A stretch of 11,947 bases of DNA from CAZSXS01 sp964611385 (GTDB taxonomy: Bacteria; Bacillota; Clostridia; Lachnospirales; CAYPQA01): contig CAZSXS010000098.1 in NCBI GenBank assembly GCA_964611385.1, forward strand, positions 1-11,947. Direction: 5' to 3'. A program made the position numbers and the translations under genes. The notes below the pieces were generated by a model. The model was not told where the DNA came from. It saw nothing but the letters and a program-made list of their open reading frames with translations, and ran no database searches. Shown here in pieces: positions 6,502 to 11,947 of this stretch (the first letter of the stretch is position 1; every line of letters begins with the position of its first letter).

Positions 6502-8241
6502 ATGAAAAAATTCCTAGCAATCGGTCTTTTGCTTACCAGCCTTATGACCGTTTCCATTTGGGCTGCACCCGTTTTTAAGGATGTGCCCCAAACGCACCCA
6601 GCTTACCTGTCTATCTCAAGAGTATCGGAAAAAGGATATATCGTAGGGGATATTTCTGGCAATTTCACACCAGATTCCTATATTGACAAGTTTGAAACCG
6701 CAAAAATCCTTTCGAAGGTAGCAGGATATAAATACACTGATGCAAGCGCCCAGGAGCAGGCCTATTATGATGCGGCTTACGAAAAGAATAAAGGGTACAT
6801 AGCTCAGTATTCTAAGGCATTTGTAAAATGGAATCCTGTAACCGACCGAGAGCTTGCGTTTCTTTTGGAAAAAGAAATTTTAATACCAGAAGATTTAAAC
6901 CAGTTTGTGATCAAAGATGATCAAGGGAATGAGAAGCTACGAGCCTTGTCCAGATCAGAGGTAGCTGTTTTTTTAGTGCGCCTTGTTGGAAAAAAAGAGG
7001 AAGCTATATCCAAAACTTACACCAGTTTGTTTAATGACGACTCTGTGATTAGCTCTGCCAGTAAGCCTTACGTTTATTACTTAAAGGAAATCGGTGTTGT
7101 TACCGCAAATGAATTGGGGAATTTTTCGCCGAACGGAGCCGTAACAAAGTCAACAATGTCCGTTATGCTGGATCGTATTTTGGGCTTAGCTTATGCTACC
7201 GCAAGTCCCTCACCGACCCCTACACCGACTCCCGCCCCAACCCCTACTCCAATTCCAGTCCCAACGCCTGTACCAACTTACATACCCACGCAAACACCTA
7301 CCATCCAGTCAACCGCTCCCAGCACAGAAAAAATAGGTACTGTAACGGCGAAGATTGATAAGCTATTGAAGGCTTCTAATGCAATGCAGGTCCTTACGGA
7401 TTCGGGTGATAAGAAAATATACCTAGCATCCGCCATTACTAATATCACCATTGACAATATAATCAAAACCTTCGCTGATCTTCAGGAGGGTATGACTGTT
7501 AGCCTTTATGTAAAGAATGATAAGGATGTGCTTGATATCAAGGCTGTTTCGCTTCCAGGGACCCAGGTATCAGCCCAACCTGCAGCAAAAACCTATTCCA
7601 ATGTCATATTAATGGAGAAAAAGACTACCGAAGCACAGAAAGGCATTGTGATCAAGGAGGCAGATGGGAATATTACAGAGCTGACTATTGATGCAAACAG
7701 CCAATTTACAAGAAAAGACCTTGGAACTGTGTCTTTGAATGAGCTGCGGATCGGGGATACCTTAATCATCAATTCTTTATCCAATGTGATTACCAGCTGC
7801 GAAGCCTTCGGAACTAAGACAACGGTGGACGGGAATGTAGAGGAAATCCATATCACTAGATACGGCGCTACCATTCTCTTCAAAGATACGGCTGGCAATA
7901 TCAAAACCTATCCTTTGGTCTATAACACGACAGATGCGTATTCCCTAAAAGTGGGCTCGAAAATCAGGCTGCGGCTTGACAGTCTGGAGGTTGAGACTCT
8001 TACGATCCTCGAAGAGCCGATTGCATCTTACTACACAGGTGTAATTAAGAGCTTGGCGGAGCGTAGAGTGATTTTGGATGATGATAAGGACGTGAATTAC
8101 GATGCAAACACCGTTTTCATGGATTCCACTTCAGGCAAAACCGTTACACAGGCAGCTTTATATGCAGGTATGAAGATTTATGTAGTTTATGAGGACGCAG
8201 GAAGCACTATAGCAAAAACCATCACGATTCTATCTAAATAA
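6502..8241 (+). CDS. Exported SLH-domain protein with C-terminal repeat modules
   Basis: This 579-residue protein has a signal peptide (1-22, MKKFLAIGLLLTSLMTVSIWAA). SLH domain 1 spans about 24-75 (FKDVP...AYLSISRVSEKGYIVGD...NFTPD). A divergent, extended middle SLH region (about 100-163) and an SLH domain at about 176-228 (LFNDDSVISSASKPYVYYLKEIGVV...FSPNG) follow. SLH domains usually bind pyruvylated wall polysaccharide, holding the protein at the cell surface. A Pro/Thr linker (235-275) leads to about four beta-rich modules, each ending in a Leu-x-x-Gly-[Asp/Met/Ser]-x-[Ile/Val] turn (near 327-335, 414-422, 482-489 and 553-560). No catalytic motif is recognised. GGAGG (6490-6494) inside the end of ispE serves as its ribosome binding site, so the two genes are co-transcribed and tightly packed. 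It may be a structural, S-layer-associated or ligand-binding wall protein. Confidence 0.9.
   Translation: MKKFLAIGLLLTSLMTVSIWAAPVFKDVPQTHPAYLSISRVSEKGYIVGDISGNFTPDSYIDKFETAKILSKVAGYKYTDASAQEQAYYDAAYEKNKGYIAQYSKAFVKWNPVTDRELAFLLEKEILIPEDLNQFVIKDDQGNEKLRALSRSEVAVFLVRLVGKKEEAISKTYTSLFNDDSVISSASKPYVYYLKEIGVVTANELGNFSPNGAVTKSTMSVMLDRILGLAYATASPSPTPTPTPAPTPTPIPVPTPVPTYIPTQTPTIQSTAPSTEKIGTVTAKIDKLLKASNAMQVLTDSGDKKIYLASAITNITIDNIIKTFADLQEGMTVSLYVKNDKDVLDIKAVSLPGTQVSAQPAAKTYSNVILMEKKTTEAQKGIVIKEADGNITELTIDANSQFTRKDLGTVSLNELRIGDTLIINSLSNVITSCEAFGTKTTVDGNVEEIHITRYGATILFKDTAGNIKTYPLVYNTTDAYSLKVGSKIRLRLDSLEVETLTILEEPIASYYTGVIKSLAERRVILDDDKDVNYDANTVFMDSTSGKTVTQAALYAGMKIYVVYEDAGSTIAKTITILSK
7204..7326 (+). 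repeat. Pro/Thr-repeat linker coding region
   Basis: Within the SLH gene, alternating ccn and acn/gcn codons encode a low-complexity S-P-T-P-T-P type run (residues about 235-275). It separates the wall-anchoring SLH half from the C-terminal modules, as an extended spacer through the wall would. Such runs can change length by replication slippage. Confidence 0.85.
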
Positions 8242-8247
8242 AGTATT

Positions 8248-8285
8248 CTAGCAATCCCTTCTGGAAGGAAGGGATTGCTAGTTTT
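8248..8285 (+). terminator. Strong rho-independent terminator after the SLH gene
   Basis: A perfect 14-bp stem (8248-8261 with 8268-8281, loop tggaag) begins six bases after the SLH stop codon and is followed by TTTT. The short T-run may allow partial read-through. Only 26 bases separate it from the next start codon, and I see no promoter in that gap. Confidence 0.85.
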
Positions 8286-8311
8286 CAACCGGTAACAAAC
8301 GGAGGTACACG

Positions 8312-9385
8312 ATGCCTACAAACGACAGAAGAAAACGAAAGCGTAAGCGGCGTAAAAGCGGGTTTGTTCGGGATATGGAGGCTCTTTATGCTCGTATACT
8401 GGATTTGGTCGCTTTGCTTCGAAAGAGCTTGAGCAATTTTTTTGTTAATGGGCGGCTGATTTTCATTGTGAGCTTGACGGTGATAGCCATTCTTGCCACA
8501 GTCTTTGTGGTACAAGTATTGACAGGGAAGAACTCCTACGAAGTTTTTGTGAATGACACATCTGTGGGATTTTTAGCCCTGAATAAAACCATTACGGAAG
8601 AAGCCTTATTTAATGTAGCAAAAGCAAAGTTGGAAGCGAACTTGAACACAAAAGTTCAGATCAATGAAAAAATTAAGCTGCTTGAAACCCATGCAACAAA
8701 AAAACAAATCAAAGATAACGACACCATTCTTTCGAAAATTTATGAGCTTTTGACCTACAGTGTGGAGGCTGTGGTGATTACCGTAGATGGAGTAGAAATG
8801 GCCATCGTTAAGGACGAAGTCGTATGGGATACGATAGAAAATAACCTGAAAAAGCCTTATTATCAAGAAGGCCTGAATATCATTTCTGCTGATTTTGTTG
8901 AAAATGTTAAAGATGATAAGCGTTTTGTTGAAATAAAAGAGATCATCCCCCCAGATAAGGCCTACACGATTTTGAGTGCGACCACGGAGTCGGAAAAAAC
9001 CTATAATGCGGTAGATGGAGACTCCCTTTGGAAAATTGCAGCCAAAGCAGACATGACCTTGGATGAACTGAAAAGCTTAAATCCTGGTATCAACCCCAAT
9101 CTGAAGCTAGGGCAAGAAGTTAAGATTAGGGTTCTGAAACCAGTTTTATCGATTAAGACCGTGGAGGAGGTTAAATATCCCGAAGTAATAAAAAAAGAAA
9201 CGGAATACCGTGAGAATGCAAACTTTGGAAAAGGTTATAGCCGGGTGATTCAGCAAGGAAGTGACGGGCAGCGTGTTGTGACAGCGCAAATTATACGCGT
9301 GAACGGGATAGATATGGATCATATTGTAACCGATTGGGAGGTTACAATACCGGTTAAAAACGATATCATTGAAATAGGCAAGTAA
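8312..9385 (+). CDS. Membrane-anchored LysM-G5 protein without peptidase domain
   Basis: This 357-residue protein has a very basic cytoplasmic N-terminus (Arg6-Lys15 almost all Arg/Lys), a single membrane segment (about 47-70), and an extracytoplasmic region. That region contains a poorly defined part (75-225), a LysM domain (about 230-274, YNAVDGDSLWKIAAKADMTL...LNPGI...LKLGQEVKI) and a C-terminal G5-like domain (about 275-355). LysM binds peptidoglycan sugars, and G5 domains accompany wall-active enzymes. In many Firmicutes the same TM-LysM-G5 order continues into an M23 metallopeptidase, but here the protein ends directly after G5. The start has GGAGG six bases upstream. It lies 31 bases before the WalR-like gene, which suggests a shared transcript and a wall-related or sensory accessory role. 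Domain calls are fairly firm, and the role is inferred. Confidence 0.88.
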   Translation: MPTNDRRKRKRKRRKSGFVRDMEALYARILDLVALLRKSLSNFFVNGRLIFIVSLTVIAILATVFVVQVLTGKNSYEVFVNDTSVGFLALNKTITEEALFNVAKAKLEANLNTKVQINEKIKLLETHATKKQIKDNDTILSKIYELLTYSVEAVVITVDGVEMAIVKDEVVWDTIENNLKKPYYQEGLNIISADFVENVKDDKRFVEIKEIIPPDKAYTILSATTESEKTYNAVDGDSLWKIAAKADMTLDELKSLNPGINPNLKLGQEVKIRVLKPVLSIKTVEEVKYPEVIKKETEYRENANFGKGYSRVIQQGSDGQRVVTAQIIRVNGIDMDHIVTDWEVTIPVKNDIIEIGK

Positions 9386-9416
9386 ACCAAGGCTGTATAA
9401 TCGGAGGTTTAAATAA

Positions 9417-10103
9417 ATGAAGCGTAAAATATTAGTGGTGGATGATGAAAGAAAGATTGTAGATATTATTTCTTTGAACTTAAAGCGAGAGGGTTATGAA
9501 GTAGTTTGTGCCTATGATGGTGAGGAGGCTTTGGAGATTTGCTTCAAGGAAGAGCCAGAGCTGATTTTGCTTGATATCATGATGCCGAAGCTGGACGGCT
9601 TTGAGGTCTGTAAGCGGATTCGGGAAAAGTTGCAAACCCCCATCATTATGCTGACAGCCCGGGCAGAAGAGATTGATAAGGTATTGGGCTTTGAACTGGG
9701 TGCGGACGACTATGTGACTAAGCCTTTTGGTGTGCGGGAACTTTTGGCCAGAGTGAAGGCTAGCCTACGGCGAAAAGAAATTATTGTTGAAAAAGCCTCG
9801 GACACCGTTCAAAACTTTGGGGATATCACTATTGATACGGGCCGGGTTGAAGTCCTTCGTAGGGGTGAGATTATAGATTTAACCCGCCGTGAGTTTGAGC
9901 TGATCCATTTTTTGGCCAAGCGCCGCGGTCAGGTCTTTACCCGCGAGGCACTCTTGGAAAAGGTATGGGGCTATGAATATTACGGGGATGTTCGAACGGT
10001 TGATGTAACCATTCGCCGTCTCCGGACCAAAATCGAGGATGATGCTGAAAAGCCTAGATATGTGTTGACGAAGCGTGGAGTCGGTTATTATTTCGGGGAG
10101 TAA
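9417..10103 (+). CDS. walR: OmpR-family response regulator, WalR-like
   Basis: This 228-residue regulator has a receiver domain (about 1-118) with the acidic pair Asp9/Asp10, phosphoacceptor Asp53 in LLLDIMMP, Thr80 and Lys102. A winged-helix OmpR/PhoB DNA-binding domain follows (about 130-227). The C-terminal region LTRREFELIHFLAKRRGQVF and VWGYEYYGDVRTVDVTIRRL strongly resembles Bacillus WalR (YycF), the essential regulator of autolysins and wall turnover, though PhoP/ResD-type regulators share much of this. The ribosome binding site is GGAGG (9403-9407). The partner kinase gene follows after 40 bases. A TATAAT (9396-9401) lies just upstream but has no matching -35 box, so transcription probably comes from upstream. 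Confidence 0.93.
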   Translation: MKRKILVVDDERKIVDIISLNLKREGYEVVCAYDGEEALEICFKEEPELILLDIMMPKLDGFEVCKRIREKLQTPIIMLTARAEEIDKVLGFELGADDYVTKPFGVRELLARVKASLRRKEIIVEKASDTVQNFGDITIDTGRVEVLRRGEIIDLTRREFELIHFLAKRRGQVFTREALLEKVWGYEYYGDVRTVDVTIRRLRTKIEDDAEKPRYVLTKRGVGYYFGE

Positions 10104-10117
10104 GACGGATTGAAATC

Positions 10118-10147
10118 ATGACTTGGGAGTACAATAGAGCTGTATGA
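10118..10147 (+). CDS. Possible 9-codon upstream ORF coupled to the kinase start
   Basis: ATG at 10118 opens a nine-residue reading frame (MTWEYNRAV) whose TGA (10145-10147) overlaps the ATG of the kinase gene (10144-10146) as ATGA. The kinase start has only a poor, distant GGGAG upstream, so ribosomes ending on this mini-ORF could restart on the kinase. The mini-ORF itself has no strong ribosome binding site, and the overlap could be chance. Confidence 0.25.
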   Translation: MTWEYNRAV

Positions 10148-11916
10148 AAAGTATTAAATTGAAGCTTGTGGTCATTTATTTAATTCTGGTGTTCATTGTG
10201 CTGATTGTCAGCGGCACCTTTATGATTACAACCATACGCTATCGGGAGATCGAAAAGGCCAATTACACACTTAAAACCTATGCAAGTCTCATACAGGCCC
10301 AAATTATTAACGAGTATGAGGACGCGGCGGATTTTCAAAAAGGCTTTGAAGAAAATATTTTTATGAGCACTTCCAGTTTCGGAAAGCTCAATGGAAACAT
10401 TTTGAATTCGAAGGGCATAACCATTGCTTCCACTGATGGTGTCGGACAGCGCTTTAACCGCAGCGTCATCAGCATTGCCCTTTCTGGAAGCGAGGCTACC
10501 TCCAGCGGAAAAAAGGACACCGACATTAATGATCAGCGGAAGACCTGGGAGGAGTATGCCCTTCCCGTTAAAAATCAGCAGGGTGAGATTGAGTACGTTA
10601 TTTATGTGCGTATGAACTCCGAACCCATCATGCAGAATTTATTAAGCATCACCATTACAATTATCTTAACTTTGGTTTTAGCGCTGGCTTTGACGGGTAT
10701 TTTGGGCTTCTTGTTCGCCAATACCCTGACGGAGCCTATTATTTTGCTGACCAAAAAAGCCAATGAAATGGCCCATGGAAACCTGAATCAAGAGATCGCT
10801 GTCAACAGCAAGGACGAAGTGGGGCAGCTCACCGAAAGCTTTAATTTTATGGCCAGGGAACTGAATGCAAACATCCTGGCCATAGCCAGCAGCCGAAATA
10901 AGCTGGAAATCATCATGCACAACATGACGGATGGTGTCTTGGCTTATGACAGCAAGGGACTCTTGATTCATGCCAATCCTTCTGCCATTGATTTGCTGGG
11001 GCTGAGTGAGATGGAGTTGCTTTCTTTTTCTGATATGATGAAGCGCTTCGGTATTCCTGCGGAGAATTTACAGGAGATTAACACTGAAAGCTTGAACAAT
11101 CTTTCCATGAACGGAAAATTTTTGAATGTCAGCCTTTCCACCTACTATAATAAAAATCAAGTAATAGACGGCGTCGTCATCGTGCTTCAAGACATCACCA
11201 AGCATAAAAAGCTGGATGATATGCGTAAGCAGTTTGTTGCCAATGTCTCTCATGAAATCCGTACTCCTTTGACGACCATCAAGACCTATGCCGAGTCCAT
11301 TTTAGACTGGGCTCTTCAGGAGCCGGATATGGCTGTGGAATTTTTGAAGATTATTGATTCGGAGACGGACAGAATGACGCTCTTGGTAAAGGATTTATTA
11401 GACTTGTCCCGCTTTGACAATAACCAAGTACAACTTGAGTTCTCCCTTTGCGATTTAAATGATGTCTGCTCGCTGAGTATTAAGCACAATAAAATTCTGC
11501 TGGATAAGAAAAATCAAAGCCTTGAGTTTATCCCGCTTTGCGAACCGGCTATCATTAATGCGGATTTCTCCCGGCTCAATCAGGTTTTTTCTAATGTGAT
11601 ATCCAATGCCATCAAGTATACCCCAGATGGTGGAAGGATAGAGGTTTTGGTTGAACAGACAGATAAGTATTACCGGGTTTATATTCAGGATAACGGCATT
11701 GGGATTCCGAAAGAGGATCTCAAAAATATATTCGAACGCTTTTATCGGGTGGATAAAGCCCGTTCCCGAGAAATGGGCGGAACAGGACTGGGACTCTCCA
11801 TTGCCAAGGAATTTGTTGAGCTTCATGGGGGAAAGATTCTTGCTCTTAGTGAACCTGGCAGGGGTACAACAATGATTATCCGTTTGAATAAGCCGAGTAG
11901 AAGTAAAAAAAATTAA
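10144..11916 (+). CDS. walK: Sensor histidine kinase, WalK-like
   Basis: This 590-residue membrane kinase has TM1 (about 8-29), an extracytoplasmic sensor domain (about 31-163), TM2 (about 166-192), a HAMP linker (about 193-245, LTEPIILLTKKANEMA...DEVGQL), a PAS domain (about 250-352), HisKA with the phosphorylated His370 in NVSHEIRTPL, and an ATPase domain. The ATPase domain shows the N box (NVISNAIKYTPDGG, 484-497), G1 (DNGIGIP, 516-522), F box (FERFYRVD) and G2 (GGTGLGLSIAKE). TM-sensor-TM-HAMP-PAS-kinase at about 600 residues is the WalK (YycG) plan, although PhoR/ResE relatives share it. The adjacent WalR-like gene is its likely partner. The usual downstream yycH/yycI genes cannot be checked because the window ends 31 bases after the stop. 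Those 31 bases are AT-rich, with no clear feature. Confidence 0.93.
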   Translation: MKSIKLKLVVIYLILVFIVLIVSGTFMITTIRYREIEKANYTLKTYASLIQAQIINEYEDAADFQKGFEENIFMSTSSFGKLNGNILNSKGITIASTDGVGQRFNRSVISIALSGSEATSSGKKDTDINDQRKTWEEYALPVKNQQGEIEYVIYVRMNSEPIMQNLLSITITIILTLVLALALTGILGFLFANTLTEPIILLTKKANEMAHGNLNQEIAVNSKDEVGQLTESFNFMARELNANILAIASSRNKLEIIMHNMTDGVLAYDSKGLLIHANPSAIDLLGLSEMELLSFSDMMKRFGIPAENLQEINTESLNNLSMNGKFLNVSLSTYYNKNQVIDGVVIVLQDITKHKKLDDMRKQFVANVSHEIRTPLTTIKTYAESILDWALQEPDMAVEFLKIIDSETDRMTLLVKDLLDLSRFDNNQVQLEFSLCDLNDVCSLSIKHNKILLDKKNQSLEFIPLCEPAIINADFSRLNQVFSNVISNAIKYTPDGGRIEVLVEQTDKYYRVYIQDNGIGIPKEDLKNIFERFYRVDKARSREMGGTGLGLSIAKEFVELHGGKILALSEPGRGTTMIIRLNKPSRSKKN

Positions 11917-11947
11917 AAAAATTTCGAAAAACTCTTGCAATTTTTTC

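Noticed and set aside
9369..9401. Promoter directly before the WalR-like gene (TTGAAA and TATAAT)
   Set aside because: The two boxes are 21 bases apart, too far for a normal sigma-A promoter, and no extended -10 is present.
11455..11940. Minus-strand open frame (161 codons) opposite the kinase gene
   Set aside because: It is antisense to the conserved ATPase domain of the kinase. The sequence is explained by the kinase codons.
11917..11947. Terminator after the kinase gene
   Set aside because: The AAAAAATT/AATTTTTT pairing has no GC core, and the window ends before any proper hairpin could be judged.

Overview
The window looks like chromosomal DNA from an anaerobic, low-to-mid GC Firmicute, probably a member of the Clostridia. 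The pointers are AGGAGG-type ribosome binding sites, sigma-A-type promoters, an S-layer-homology (SLH) protein, a WalRK-like two-component system, an AlaR/AlaT-like pair and a YvyF-type (TIGR03826) zinc protein. I cannot name the genus. No insertion sequence, phage gene, CRISPR array, tRNA or rRNA is visible.

Left half (minus strand, about 1-5350). Read in the direction of transcription, the first group is a YvyF/TIGR03826-like zinc-ribbon protein, L-fucose isomerase (fucI) and a ThuA-like protein, driven by a strong promoter at 5438-5466 and closed by a bidirectional terminator at 2319-2349. The second group is an Lrp/AsnC-family regulator overlapping a class I aminotransferase by ATGA (the alaR-alaT arrangement of Bacillus), followed by rpsU (ribosomal protein S21). 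rpsU has its own promoter, whose -35 box is formed by the last two sense codons of the aminotransferase gene. Two AT-rich inverted repeats lie beyond rpsU.

Between the two groups (about 2100-2350) lies a non-coding stretch with an unusual amount of secondary structure. A 12-bp perfect stem, extended by G-U pairs only on the plus strand, encloses a large bubble and an apical stem. The layout resembles 6S RNA, but the family is not proven. This is the least explained part of the window.

Right half (plus strand, about 5540-11947). A near-consensus promoter drives ispE (isoprenoid precursor synthesis), which abuts an exported SLH-domain protein with a Pro/Thr linker and about four repeated C-terminal modules. 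After a strong hairpin terminator come a membrane-anchored LysM-G5 protein that lacks the peptidase domain often found in such proteins, a WalR-like response regulator and a WalK-like sensor kinase. The run from the SLH protein to the kinase reads as a cell-envelope module: wall or S-layer anchoring, peptidoglycan binding, and the two-component system that typically controls wall metabolism.
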